Below are positions 43,539-52,688 of a DNA stretch of 64,000 nucleotides, piece after piece (positions within the stretch are counted from its first letter, which is position 1; each line of letters starts with the position of its first letter). Position numbers and translations under genes: made by a program. This stretch comes from Saprospirales bacterium (lineage in GTDB: Bacteria; Bacteroidota; Bacteroidia; Chitinophagales; JADIYW01). The DNA is taken from positions 310,001 through 374,000 of the forward strand of contig JADJSS010000045.1 in assembly GCA_016711605.1 (NCBI GenBank), given 5' to 3'. The notes beneath the pieces were generated by a model. That model had not been told where the DNA came from, did no database searches, and saw only the letters and a list, made by a program, of their open reading frames with translations.

Positions 43539-46500
43539 ATGAACTATTGTAAAAGAATTTTTTCATTGGTATGTCTTTTATTTTTGACACTCTCTATAAG
43601 TGCACAATCTGCAAAAAAATATCCAAGTAGATTTTGGGAAATAACTGGAAATGGTCTAACAAAACCATCTTATTTGTATGGAACCATGCATGTAAGTAAG
43701 AAATTGGCTTATTATTTACCAGATACATTTTTTATTGCCTTAAAAAATGTTGATATAGTTGCGCTTGAAACAAATATTGATAAATCATTAGATGAAATGA
43801 TAAATTCAGATTTGTTTAAAATTGCCAATAAAACGTATGCAAGTTATGGTGGTGGCAATTTTTATAAAAATGCATTTCAAGTTACCATTCCAATTCGAGA
43901 AGATTATGCACAATTATTAGCTGCTGATCCAGATTTGGTGAATGAAATGATGTATAGATTTAATGATATGTTAGGTCGTGGTGATTTTGAAGAAAGCACT
44001 TATTTGGATTTATTTATTTATCAATGTGGCAAACGATTGAATAAAAAAACTACAGGATTAGAAACATTTGATGGTGCTATGAAGTATTATTTAAAAGCAA
44101 TAAATCCAGAGAATGCAAAAATTGAAAAGAAAGAAAAAGAGAATGATTCCACTAAAGTTAATGAAGAAGAAATAGAAGATTATACATCTCAAAATAATAC
44201 TTATAAGCTTATTGAAGACGCATACAGAGCTGGCGATTTAGATTTATTAGATTCATTGGACAAAAAATCTTATCCTACAAAATTATATGGCAAATATTTG
44301 ATTGATGACAGAAATTTGGTGATGTTACACAATATGGATTCAATAATGAAAAAAGAATCTTTATTTACTGGTGTAGGAGCAGGCCATTTACCAGGAAAAG
44401 ATGGTTTAATTGAATTGTTACGAAAAAATGGATATACGGTTCGACCAATTTCATTAGAAAAAATGAAAACAGCTGGTGCCGCAAAAGATAAGTTAGAAGC
44501 AATCAGAATACCATTAACATTTAATACGTTTACTACTGATGATAATATTTTTTCGGTTGATGTTCCTAATAAAATGTATGAAGTGTATGTGTTTGATGAA
44601 TTGAAACAGTATTTATGTGTAGATGCTGCAAATTCATCTTATTATACTGTTTACAGAATTAAATCGCATAACGAATTTGGTGGTTATGATGTGGCAATAA
44701 ACAAAAAACGATTGGATAGTTTATTCTATGAATTTATTCCAGGAAAAATTTTATCTAAAAAAGAAATTACTAAAAATGGTTTTGAAGGTTTTGATATTAC
44801 TACAAAAACTCAACGTGGTGATGTTCGCAGATATGTGGTACTAATAACACCATTAGAAATTCTGATTTTTAAAGCAGCAGGTAGTGGAAATTATTTTTTG
44901 AATAAAGAAAATGAACAGTTTTTCAATTCTATTAAACTAAATATTGTTACAGATAAATGGAAATTGTATCAGCCAGAATATGGTGGTTATGAAGCACAAT
45001 TACCTGCTTATACTATTTTTGATAAAAAAATTAAGAATATTAAAAATACCAAAAAATATGAAAAAACATTTGCGTATGATGTTTATGGAAACTACTATCA
45101 TTTAATGCGTGCTGATTATAATGATTATAGTTATATAGAAGAAGATACTTTCGAACTTGCTTATTTAACTGAGGTCTTTAACAACGACTTGAAATATGAA
45201 ATTTTAAACAGAAAATTTGGAATACAAGATCAACATCCATCTTTTGAAACTACACTTAAAACAGATAAAGGCAAATTTGTTTTTCTAAAAACTGTTATAA
45301 ATGGACCACATTATTATATGCAAGGTGTTGTAACTGATAAAAATGTGTATCCAACTACTTTTTTTAATTCATTGAAGTTTACAAAAAATAAATACCAAAA
45401 TCCTTTCTTTACTTATACTGATACAGGTTTCCATTATACAGTTACAACCTGTGTGAAACCATTTGAAGATGAAGTGGTTAATTACGCAAGTTATAATTCT
45501 TTAGAGCAAAATAATTATTATAAAGAAGAAAAGAAACCTTTTGAATCTTTTGTAAATCACAAAACCTATCAGAATTCTTATACTTTAGAAGAAATCTATG
45601 TAGGTTACGAAAAATTCCATGATTATTTAAGTGTGAAAAATGTAGATAGTTTTTGGAATGCTGAGATTGAATCCTTTACCAAAACAAGAAATTTACATTT
45701 GTCAAAACTTAATAAATCAACCTTAAAAGATCAAACTACTTATGATTTATTATTAACGGATACAAACAGTACACGTGGTATAATGGTGAAAATTATCGTG
45801 AAATTCGGCAGAATGTATTACATAGATGCAACTATTGACACCATTAGCGGTCCAAGTGAATTTACGCAAAAATTCTTCTCAACTTTTAAACCAACTGATA
45901 CGTTAATTGGCTTGGATCCTTTTGTTAGTAAATCAGAAAAATTCTTTGCAAACTTAGAATCAGCAGATTCATCTAAACAAAAAGAAGCTATAAAAGTATT
46001 GAACTACATGCATTTTAATGATAAAGACGATGCCGCTCGATTTATAAAATTCTTTAAAAGTTCAAACTATTACAATTATAATGTTGATGATAGAATTGAT
46101 ATTATTGATGCGTTTGCAAGCACAAAAGATAAAAAAGCACTTCCATTTTTAGTGGAATTGTATAATAAATCTGGTGATACAAGCAACTTGCAATTCAGTA
46201 TATTAAACGATATCGCAGAACAAAAAAATGCATCAGCAGCAAAAATAATTGATAGCATTTTAACAAACAATGCGCCAATTCCTTCCTCAGAATATGAAGT
46301 TTCAAAAATATTTTATCCTTTTTATGATACATTGAAATTAGCTGTAAATCTATTTCCAAATTTATTGAAACTTACTAAATATGATGAATACAAAGACAAA
46401 GTTTATACTTTATTTACTACGCTTGTTGATAGTAATTTAATGCCTTCTAAAAAATATATCGAAAACAAAAACGATTTAGTACGTGAAGCAAATGAAACTT

Positions 46501-47270
46501 TAAAACGCTATAATTCTAAAGAACAGAAAAATGAAATCGCTAAAAAAAATAAAGATGATGATGATAATAAATACAGTTATAATAGTGATGTAAGTACTTA
46601 TGATGAAAGAATGACATTATCAAATTTCTTACATATTTTGATGCCGTTTTATAATGAACCAACCGTAAAAACATTTTATGATAAATTAGCCAAAGTGAAA
46701 GATGATAATTTGTTGATGGATTTATATTCTGAAATGTTACTTAGGAAAATTACAGTGAACGATACAATTTGGATGCACTTTGCTAAAGATGCATCTACCA
46801 GATTTCCTATTTATACTATTTTGAAAAAAATTGATAGGTTAGATGTATTTCCAAAAATGTATAATAATCAAGAATCAATAGCACAGTCGCTTTTAAAATT
46901 AGATGGTTATTCTGAAGACAAAGACACTTTAACTTATGTTGAAAAACGACGCGTAAATTCTAAAAACGATTCTGGTTATGTTTATTTTTACAGATGTTAC
47001 TTCAGCAAAGAAAAAAGATATGTATTAGATTATGTTGGTTTGATGCCTTTAGATACCACTAAAATTAAAACAGATTTTAATTCTGCAGATTATGATGGTG
47101 AATATAGCGCTCGACCTTATCATAGCCAAGGTGTTCGCTGGAAAGACGCAAAATTAGAAGAGTTAAAAAATGATATTTTAAAAAAATACAGACTAGAAGG
47201 TAGAGAACGTGTGCAAAATTACGACAACACTAAAGAAGAGTCTATTCAAGGTGTAGAAGATGATTACTAA
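43539..47270 (+). CDS. Very large secreted TraB/GumN-family protein
   Basis: The N-terminal signal peptide (to about Ile-Ser-Ala-Gln) is followed by a TraB/GumN domain (residues about 25-310). That domain shows Tyr-Leu-Tyr-Gly-Thr-Met-His-Val near 46, Ala-Leu-Glu-Thr-Asn near 75 and Gly-Ala-Gly-His-Leu-Pro-Gly near 281. The rest, more than 900 residues, is unusual. It contains beta-rich regions, a stretch with possible helical repeats (about 800-1000, Ser-Ser-Lys-Gln-Lys-Glu-Ala-Ile-Lys-Val-Leu), a Lys/Asp-rich linker near 1010, and a Tyr-Asp-Gly-Glu-Tyr end. TraB/GumN domains are predicted metalloproteases; ordinary members have about 300 residues. The gene is intact. Confidence 0.82.
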   Translation: MNYCKRIFSLVCLLFLTLSISAQSAKKYPSRFWEITGNGLTKPSYLYGTMHVSKKLAYYLPDTFFIALKNVDIVALETNIDKSLDEMINSDLFKIANKTYASYGGGNFYKNAFQVTIPIREDYAQLLAADPDLVNEMMYRFNDMLGRGDFEESTYLDLFIYQCGKRLNKKTTGLETFDGAMKYYLKAINPENAKIEKKEKENDSTKVNEEEIEDYTSQNNTYKLIEDAYRAGDLDLLDSLDKKSYPTKLYGKYLIDDRNLVMLHNMDSIMKKESLFTGVGAGHLPGKDGLIELLRKNGYTVRPISLEKMKTAGAAKDKLEAIRIPLTFNTFTTDDNIFSVDVPNKMYEVYVFDELKQYLCVDAANSSYYTVYRIKSHNEFGGYDVAINKKRLDSLFYEFIPGKILSKKEITKNGFEGFDITTKTQRGDVRRYVVLITPLEILIFKAAGSGNYFLNKENEQFFNSIKLNIVTDKWKLYQPEYGGYEAQLPAYTIFDKKIKNIKNTKKYEKTFAYDVYGNYYHLMRADYNDYSYIEEDTFELAYLTEVFNNDLKYEILNRKFGIQDQHPSFETTLKTDKGKFVFLKTVINGPHYYMQGVVTDKNVYPTTFFNSLKFTKNKYQNPFFTYTDTGFHYTVTTCVKPFEDEVVNYASYNSLEQNNYYKEEKKPFESFVNHKTYQNSYTLEEIYVGYEKFHDYLSVKNVDSFWNAEIESFTKTRNLHLSKLNKSTLKDQTTYDLLLTDTNSTRGIMVKIIVKFGRMYYIDATIDTISGPSEFTQKFFSTFKPTDTLIGLDPFVSKSEKFFANLESADSSKQKEAIKVLNYMHFNDKDDAARFIKFFKSSNYYNYNVDDRIDIIDAFASTKDKKALPFLVELYNKSGDTSNLQFSILNDIAEQKNASAAKIIDSILTNNAPIPSSEYEVSKIFYPFYDTLKLAVNLFPNLLKLTKYDEYKDKVYTLFTTLVDSNLMPSKKYIENKNDLVREANETLKRYNSKEQKNEIAKKNKDDDDNKYSYNSDVSTYDERMTLSNFLHILMPFYNEPTVKTFYDKLAKVKDDNLLMDLYSEMLLRKITVNDTIWMHFAKDASTRFPIYTILKKIDRLDVFPKMYNNQESIAQSLLKLDGYSEDKDTLTYVEKRRVNSKNDSGYVYFYRCYFSKEKRYVLDYVGLMPLDTTKIKTDFNSADYDGEYSARPYHSQGVRWKDAKLEELKNDILKKYRLEGRERVQNYDNTKEESIQGVEDDY

Positions 47271-47611
47271 TAAAACGCATCTTCAAAGTGCGTAATATCT
47301 TTATTGTTTTCAATTGCTATAATATCAAAACGTAGTTCACCTTGCCAATCAAATTGCACGATGTACGCTTCGGCTGCTTCGTGCATTTTTTTAATCTTAT
47401 GTTTTGTTACAAATTCTTCAGGATTTCCATATTGATTGTTTTTTCTGGATTTTACTTCAACAAAAACAATCATTTTACCATCTTGCGCAATAATGTCAAT
47501 TTCTGAATGTTTGTATCGCCAATTCATAAATAAAATCGTGTAATTCTTAGCAATCAAAAAATCTTTTGCCAGATTTTCACCTTTTTTACCTATTTCTGTC
47601 GTCTTTTGCAT
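47267..47611 (-). CDS. yraN: YraN family (UPF0102) nuclease-fold protein
   Basis: The 114-residue protein has the YraN pattern: Lys-Gly-Glu-Asn-Leu-Ala near residue 10, Asn-Trp-Arg-Tyr near 31, Glu-Ile-Asp-Ile-Ile-Ala near 38, and Val-Phe-Val-Glu-Val-Lys-Ser-Arg near 50. The Glu-Asp-Glu-Lys set is that of Holliday-junction-resolvase-like endonucleases. The precise role is unclear. Its stop overlaps the TraB/GumN stop by four bases (convergent). Confidence 0.92.
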   Translation of the reverse strand: MQKTTEIGKKGENLAKDFLIAKNYTILFMNWRYKHSEIDIIAQDGKMIVFVEVKSRKNNQYGNPEEFVTKHKIKKMHEAAEAYIVQFDWQGELRFDIIAIENNKDITHFEDAFY

Positions 47612-47766
47612 AAAATTAACGTCTATAAAGATAAATGATTTTTAGGATTGATGATTTTTTCGCATTTTTACATCGCAATTAAGAAATATTTTAAAACAAT
47701 AGTAAACACAAATGTACAATTAGTGTTTAAATAGTATTTACTAATACATAAAATCGAAATTAAAAA

Positions 47767-48761
47767 ATGAAGATGAACGATTTAATACAAGCTTTTACAG
47801 CACAATTAAAAAGAGCCATAGAAATTGGCGAAGCAGCAAAATTAGGAAAAATAAATTTCCAATTCGTAATGTTGTTATTTCTGGTTTAGGTGGCTCTGGA
47901 ATTGGTGGCACTATTTTATCTAACGTTTTACGTGATGACCTTTCTGTTCCAATTATTGTAAACAAAGAATATCAAATTCCAGCTTTTGTTAATGAAAACT
48001 CTTTAGTTATCATTTCATCGTATTCTGGAAACACCGAAGAAACATTGTCAGCATTAATGCAAGCATTCAAAAAAAATGCACAAATTGTATGTATCACATC
48101 AGGTGGTTTAATTCAGGAATATGCGGAAACAAATGATATCGATTATGTGTTAATAGATGGTGGTTCACCACCACGTGCAGCATTTGGTCAATCTTTTGTT
48201 CAATTATTATACATTTTGTTTCACTTAAGTTTATTGGAAGCTGGCTTTAAAAAATATCTTCAAGATACTATTGCTTTGTTAGATTCAGAACAAGAAAACA
48301 TACAAAAATCAGCTAAAGAAATTGCGCAAAAATTAAACGGCAAAATTCCTGTTATTTATTCTGATGCAAAATTTGAAGGTGTTTCTATTCGTTTCCGTCA
48401 ACAAATTAATGAAAATGCTAAAATGCTTTGCTGGCATCATGTAGTTCCTGAAATGAATCACAATGAATTAGTTGGATGGCGCGAACGTAATGAAAATATG
48501 GCTGTTGTCTTTTTACGAAACAATAAAGATTATGAGCGTAATCAGGAACGAATGGAATTTACCAAAGAAGTAGTTAGTCAATATACAAATGATGTATTTG
48601 AAATCTATTCAAAAGGCGACCACGATGTTGTACGCAGTTTATATCTAATTCATATCACAGACTGGATTTCTTATTTCTTAGCTGAAATTAAAGGCGTTGA
48701 TGCTGTTGAAGTTGATGTAATTGGAAGATTAAAAAATAAATTAGCGGAAAGTCCTTTTTAG
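47767..48761 (+). CDS. Bifunctional phosphoglucose/phosphomannose isomerase (one frame break)
   Basis: This SIS-fold sugar isomerase family converts glucose 6-phosphate and mannose 6-phosphate to fructose 6-phosphate. The start at 47767 gives Met-Lys-Met-Asn-Asp-Leu-Ile-Gln. The frame is lost near 47858 in AAATAAATTT; the correct frame reads Pro-Ile-Arg-Asn-Val-Val-Ile-Ser-Gly-Leu-Gly-Gly-Ser-Gly-Ile-Gly-Gly. Ser-Ser-Tyr-Ser-Gly-Asn-Thr-Glu-Glu-Thr follows, the phosphosugar-binding loop. Glu-Met-Asn-His-Asn-Glu near the middle is the catalytic region. The repaired length is about 331 residues. Confidence 0.9.
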
Positions 48762-48846
48762 TAATAAGTAATAAGGTGAAAGTAATAAGTAAAAATTACA
48801 TGTAATAACTATACTTATACCTTACTACTTAACACTTATTACTCTT
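48762..48846. repeat. TAATAAGT inverted word repeat between pgi and lipB
   Basis: From the stop codon of the isomerase the words AGTAATAAG, GGTGAAAGTAATAAGTA run on, with several in-frame stops. They are mirrored by TACTTATACC-like and CACTTATTACT words at about 48812-48846, making a long imperfect hairpin right up to the lipB start. Confidence 0.6.
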
Positions 48847-48848
48847 GT

Positions 48849-49775
48849 ATGCAAAAAATTACTGTTCAAGATTTAGGTATCATCAAATATGCTGATGCTT
48901 TAGATGTTCAAACAAAAAAATTTAATCAATTAATAGATAATAAAATTAATGAGCGCTCTAATTCAGACGCTCATTTTATATTTTTATGTGAACATGAACC
49001 AGTAATCACTTTAGGAAAAGCTGCGAATGAAAAAAATATTTTGTTTTCAGTAGGTTTTTTAAAAGAAAAAAAAGGAATTGATGTTTTTCATATTAATCGT
49101 GGTGGTGATGTAACATTGCACGGTATCGGACAAATTACTGGTTATCCAATTTTAGACTTAGAATTTTTTTCTTCTGATATAAAAAAATATATGCGCGATC
49201 TGGAAGAAGTGATGATTCAAACCATCGCAGAATATGGAATTATTGGCTATAGAATAGAAAACGAAACTGGTGTTTGGATAGATAATAAAACAAATGGAAC
49301 TACCAATAAAATAGCAGCTTTTGGCGTAAAAACATCGCGTTGGATTACCATGCATGGATTTGCATTAAATGTAGATATCAATCTCAATCAGTATAATTAT
49401 ATCAATCCTTGTGGCTTTACGGAGAAAGGTGTAACATCCATTTCAAATGAATTAAATATTGATGTTGATATAAATGAAGTAAAGCGGATTTTATTGGATA
49501 AATTTGCAGCAGTATTTAACGTGCAGTTGATTAATAACATAATTGAAAACAAAGAAAACATTGATAAAAGAAATCAATTAATTTTAAATCCGTTTACGTA
49601 TAAAGTTACAAAAGAAAATAAAATATTAATTTATAGAAATAGCAAATTGATTAAAGTAATTTCAGATAAATCTAATGCTGATTTCTTAAAATTAATTGCA
49701 GCCAAAAAAGATGAACAAACAATTCAACTTGCTTTAGCAAAGCTTACTGGTAATTATAAACATGGAAATGAATAA
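48849..49775 (+). CDS. lipB: Octanoyltransferase LipB with extra C-terminal domain
   Basis: LipB transfers octanoyl groups from acyl carrier protein to lipoyl domains. The substrate loop Arg-Gly-Gly-Asp-Val-Thr-Leu-His-Gly is near residue 84. Catalytic Lys161 lies in Phe-Gly-Val-Lys-Thr-Ser-Arg-Trp, and catalytic Cys188 in Asn-Pro-Cys-Gly-Phe. The enzyme part ends near residue 235. Residues about 248-308 (Tyr-Lys-Val-Thr-Lys-Glu-Asn to Ala-Lys-Leu-Thr-Gly-Asn-Tyr-Lys-His-Gly-Asn-Glu) form an added small domain resembling short stand-alone proteins I recall in Bacteroidota. The fusion is unusual for LipB. Confidence 0.9.
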   Translation: MQKITVQDLGIIKYADALDVQTKKFNQLIDNKINERSNSDAHFIFLCEHEPVITLGKAANEKNILFSVGFLKEKKGIDVFHINRGGDVTLHGIGQITGYPILDLEFFSSDIKKYMRDLEEVMIQTIAEYGIIGYRIENETGVWIDNKTNGTTNKIAAFGVKTSRWITMHGFALNVDINLNQYNYINPCGFTEKGVTSISNELNIDVDINEVKRILLDKFAAVFNVQLINNIIENKENIDKRNQLILNPFTYKVTKENKILIYRNSKLIKVISDKSNADFLKLIAAKKDEQTIQLALAKLTGNYKHGNE

Positions 49776-49863
49776 CTAAAAAAAACAATCATTTTATTTA
49801 ATTATTCAGCGATTAATGATTCTCAAGAAATAATGAAATCCAAAATATAAACAAACGATAGCA

Positions 49864-49885
49864 TGGTTCGTGTTCACACGAACCA
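49864..49885. promoter_or_regulatory. Strong inverted repeat upstream of the RluD-type gene
   Basis: TGGTTCGTG (49864-49872) and CACGAACCA (49877-49885) are perfect 9-bp arms around TTCA. It lies 35 bases before the ATG at 49921 and has no T-run, so it looks like an operator or an RNA hairpin in the leader, not a terminator. Confidence 0.5.
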
Positions 49886-49920
49886 CTTTGCCAAATTAAA
49901 GTCGAAAATAAACAAACAAC

Positions 49921-50961
49921 ATGAGCCAAACAGAAGAAATACAAAACGTAGAAGAAAACGAAGATGAACTCTTCGAACATCATCGCTTTGTAATTGATAA
50001 AGGACAGGAAAAATACAGAATCGATAAATATTTAACCGAACGTATTCCATCTATTTCACGCAACAGAGTACAAAATGCAGCTGATGCGCAAAGTATTTTA
50101 GTAAATGGAAAACCAGTAAAATCTAACTATAAAGTTCGCGGAAACGATGTAATCACAGTTGTGTTGCCAAATCCAGTTTGGGACTATACTGTAGAGCCAG
50201 AAGATATTCCATTAGATATTATTTATGAAGATGACGATGTACTTTTAGTAAATAAAAAAGCTGGCATGGTATGTCATCCAGGACACGGAAATTTTCACGG
50301 AACGCTGGTGCATGCGTTGCTTTGGCATTGCAAAGATTTGCCGCAAATCTCTGGTGCAACGCGACCAGGTTTGGTACATCGCTTGGATAAAAATACGTCT
50401 GGAATTATTATTATTGGTAAAACAGAACATGCACTAACACATCTTTCCAAACAGTTTTTCGATAGAACAATCAAACGTCATTATATTGCATTAGTATGGA
50501 ATGACATTGAAAAAAAATCAGGAAGAATTGAATGTAACGTTGCACGAAATCCAAATAACAGAAAAATATTTATGGCTGTAGAAGATGGTAGCATCGGAAA
50601 ATATGCAGCAACCAATTACGAAGTACTAAAACGTTACGGCTACACAACATTAGTGAAATGCAAATTAGAAACTGGTCGCACACATCAGATACGCGTACAC
50701 ATGAAATACATTGGACACACGCTATTTGGCGATTACAGTTATGGTGGCGATCAAATATTAGCAGGAACCGTTTATGGAAAATATAAAATGTTTATAGAAA
50801 ACTGTTTTAAGTTGATGCCATATCACGCGCTACATGCACAAAGCTTAGGTTTTATTCATCCAAGAACGAATGAAGAAATGTATTTTGAAATGCCATTACC
50901 AGAAAATTTTCAAGCTGTAATTGACAAATGGGAAACCTATACAAAAGGATTTCAGTTATAA
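49921..50961 (+). CDS. rluD: RluA-family 23S rRNA pseudouridine synthase (RluD-type)
   Basis: The 346-residue protein has an N-terminal S4 RNA-binding domain (about residues 27-90, Asn-Arg-Val-Gln-Asn-Ala-Ala and Val-Asn-Gly-Lys-Pro-Val). It has the catalytic Asp in Val-His-Arg-Leu-Asp-Lys-Asn-Thr-Ser-Gly near 152, and Gly-Arg-Thr-His-Gln-Ile-Arg-Val-His near 252. This is the RluD/RluA layout; in E. coli RluD modifies helix 69 of 23S rRNA. The start at 49921 is preceded by A-rich leader DNA and a strong inverted repeat. Confidence 0.9.
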   Translation: MSQTEEIQNVEENEDELFEHHRFVIDKGQEKYRIDKYLTERIPSISRNRVQNAADAQSILVNGKPVKSNYKVRGNDVITVVLPNPVWDYTVEPEDIPLDIIYEDDDVLLVNKKAGMVCHPGHGNFHGTLVHALLWHCKDLPQISGATRPGLVHRLDKNTSGIIIIGKTEHALTHLSKQFFDRTIKRHYIALVWNDIEKKSGRIECNVARNPNNRKIFMAVEDGSIGKYAATNYEVLKRYGYTTLVKCKLETGRTHQIRVHMKYIGHTLFGDYSYGGDQILAGTVYGKYKMFIENCFKLMPYHALHAQSLGFIHPRTNEEMYFEMPLPENFQAVIDKWETYTKGFQL

Positions 50962-51059
50962 TAATTTCAGATGATGCAGTTCTCTTTAATAAAAACAATC
51001 CTATAATAATTTATACTCATTCTAAATTTAGTTGTTACAACAACTTTTTTTAAAATAAA

Positions 51060-51092
51060 TTTGAAAGTATGAAAACAATTGATTTATCTTTG
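51060..51092 (+). promoter_or_regulatory. Predicted promoter TTTG-N21-TATCTTTG
   Basis: TTTG at 51060-51063 and TATCTTTG at 51085-51092 fit the Bacteroidota -33/-7 pattern with a 21-base spacer. The transcript would start near 51097 and run through a small reading frame and a terminator before the AAA ATPase gene. Confidence 0.55.
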
Positions 51093-51096
51093 CACA

Positions 51097-51254
51097 GCAA
51101 AATAAAAATTAGAATGCGTAGAACATTTTTTAACAACAGTCACGAATCAATAGGAGCAAAGTATCCTGTTTATTCTTTGTGTCGAAGTCATCTCTTTAGT
51201 TAATTCAAACATCAACTATATATGAAGCTCGACACCACATGTCGGGCTTTTTTA
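51097..51254 (+). ncRNA. Leader RNA with short reading frame and attenuator-like terminator
   Basis: Between the promoter and the AAA ATPase gene lies a 29-codon frame (51114-51203, Met-Arg-Arg-Thr-Phe-Phe-Asn-Asn ... His-Leu-Phe-Ser). An intrinsic terminator follows at 51225-51254. GTGTCGA at 51179-51185, inside the small frame, is complementary to TCGACAC at 51229-51235 in the terminator stem. An alternative antiterminator fold is thus possible. It could also be a free small RNA. Confidence 0.45.
51225..51254 (+). terminator. Intrinsic terminator in the leader of the AAA ATPase gene
   Basis: AAGCTCGACA (51225-51234) pairs with TGTCGGGCTT (51240-51249), with one G-T pair, over a CCACA loop. 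It ends in a run of T to 51254. It sits 120 bases before the ATPase start, so transcription of the gene must read through it or start later. Confidence 0.8.
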
Positions 51255-51374
51255 TTATAAAAATTTCCGACAATCTTTAAACAAATACACAAGTAAAATA
51301 ATGTGTATTAAAATCAAAAATGCGATATAAATCGCAATGGAAAAGTATTGTGAAAAAGTAAAAAAATAACTAAA

Positions 51375-52481
51375 ATGGAATTTATACAAAATATAAATAA
51401 ACTGGACATCAATGAAATATTGAACAGCCACAGTTATCTGAACGCAAAGCAATTGTTCTTTACATTAAATGGTAAGTTACCATTGCACTTTAATATTCAT
51501 CCGTTCGATTTTGAAAAAGGATTAAATTATCTAACGTCAGTAAGAAAAGATGAGTTGGCTCATGTGTTTACCAGTAGTCTAATGGAAAACAATAAAAAGA
51601 ATTCAAAGTATGTATTTGAGTACGCTATTGTCGTGATGAATGATAAATCAGTCTTGCATTTAGGTGATAGTTTCTGCACAATATATGCATTGCCTGAAAA
51701 CGTGGATGCTATTCAAACTTTATCTGCTAAATTAAAAACGTTTAAAAGACGCGAGCGCAAAAAAGAATTTGAGTTGAATTTAATATCGTTTGAAGGAAAT
51801 TGTTTTTCGTTGAAAGAAATTGAAGTGAAGAAAACAAAGCTTGATTTGAAATTGTATTATGAAGACGAATTTATGCAGATTGACAGTATTATTCAGCAAC
51901 GCTTAAATAAAAAAAACGACAAAGGTATTGTGTTGTTACACGGCTTGCCTGGTACAGGAAAAACAACGTATCTGCGTTATTTAATTGGTAAAGTAAAGAA
52001 ACGTGTGTTGTTCGTGCCACCAAGTGTGGCTGCAAACATCACCAATCCGGAATTCATGAATTTGTTGCTAGATTATCCGAATTCTGTATTGATTATTGAA
52101 GATGCGGAAAACATTATCATGGATCGTCAAATAACAGGAAGTTCAGCGGTTTCTAACTTATTGAATATTTCAGATGGCTTATTAGGCGATTGTTTGAACA
52201 CGCAAATTATCTGTACGTTCAATATGCCGATCTCGAAAATTGACAGTGCTTTAATGCGTAAAGGAAGATTGATTGCTAAATATAATTTTGGAAAACTAAG
52301 TGTTGAGAAAGCACAACAATTAGCTGATAAAATGAAGCTGGATATCAACGTTACCGAACCAATGACTGTTGCAGAAATCTTCAATAAAGATGAAAAAACA
52401 TTCGACGATAAACGCATCAATGTAGTTGGTTTCAGAAGCGAAGCAATGATAAAATATCCATATGAAGGATCTTTATCCTAA
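51375..52481 (+). CDS. AAA-family ATPase (BCS1-like core)
   Basis: The 368-residue protein has an N-terminal domain of unknown type (residues 1-170). The AAA core follows: Walker A Gly-Leu-Pro-Gly-Thr-Gly-Lys-Thr-Thr near 195, Walker B Ser-Val-Leu-Ile-Ile-Glu-Asp-Ala-Glu near 238, sensor-1 region Cys-Thr-Phe-Asn near 280, and Ala-Leu-Met-Arg-Lys-Gly-Arg near 293 (arginine-finger area). The core resembles BCS1-type AAA proteins. The client is unknown. No membrane segment is seen. It stands alone behind a leader RNA. Confidence 0.82.
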   Translation: MEFIQNINKLDINEILNSHSYLNAKQLFFTLNGKLPLHFNIHPFDFEKGLNYLTSVRKDELAHVFTSSLMENNKKNSKYVFEYAIVVMNDKSVLHLGDSFCTIYALPENVDAIQTLSAKLKTFKRRERKKEFELNLISFEGNCFSLKEIEVKKTKLDLKLYYEDEFMQIDSIIQQRLNKKNDKGIVLLHGLPGTGKTTYLRYLIGKVKKRVLFVPPSVAANITNPEFMNLLLDYPNSVLIIEDAENIIMDRQITGSSAVSNLLNISDGLLGDCLNTQIICTFNMPISKIDSALMRKGRLIAKYNFGKLSVEKAQQLADKMKLDINVTEPMTVAEIFNKDEKTFDDKRINVVGFRSEAMIKYPYEGSLS

Positions 52482-52688
52482 CAACAGATATTTAATGGAT
52501 ATTCTACCTGCATAATATAAAACAATAAAAGTAACAGATAAATTAAAAAATAATTGTATGTAGTTTGTGAAAGGAAATTTGACAGTAATCAATAAAGCTG
52601 TCAAATCTCTGACACAAACAAAAAATTAAAAAATAAAAAAATGGCAAAGACCTTAGAAAAATAAATTATCTGACTCCTATCGTAATTT
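52482..52688. other. Gap after the AAA ATPase: hairpin and 7-codon frame
   Basis: ATTTGACAG (52577-52585) and CTGTCAAAT (52598-52606) form a perfect 9-bp hairpin with a 12-base loop. A tiny frame, Met-Ala-Lys-Thr-Leu-Glu-Lys, lies at 52641-52664 behind an A-rich stretch. I see no larger gene. The hairpin may mark the 3' end of the ATPase transcript or a leader. Confidence 0.45.

Noticed and set aside
49780..49920. tRNA gene around the TGGTTCGTG hairpin
   Set aside because: Only a single stem is present; no cloverleaf, no acceptor stem, no anticodon arm.
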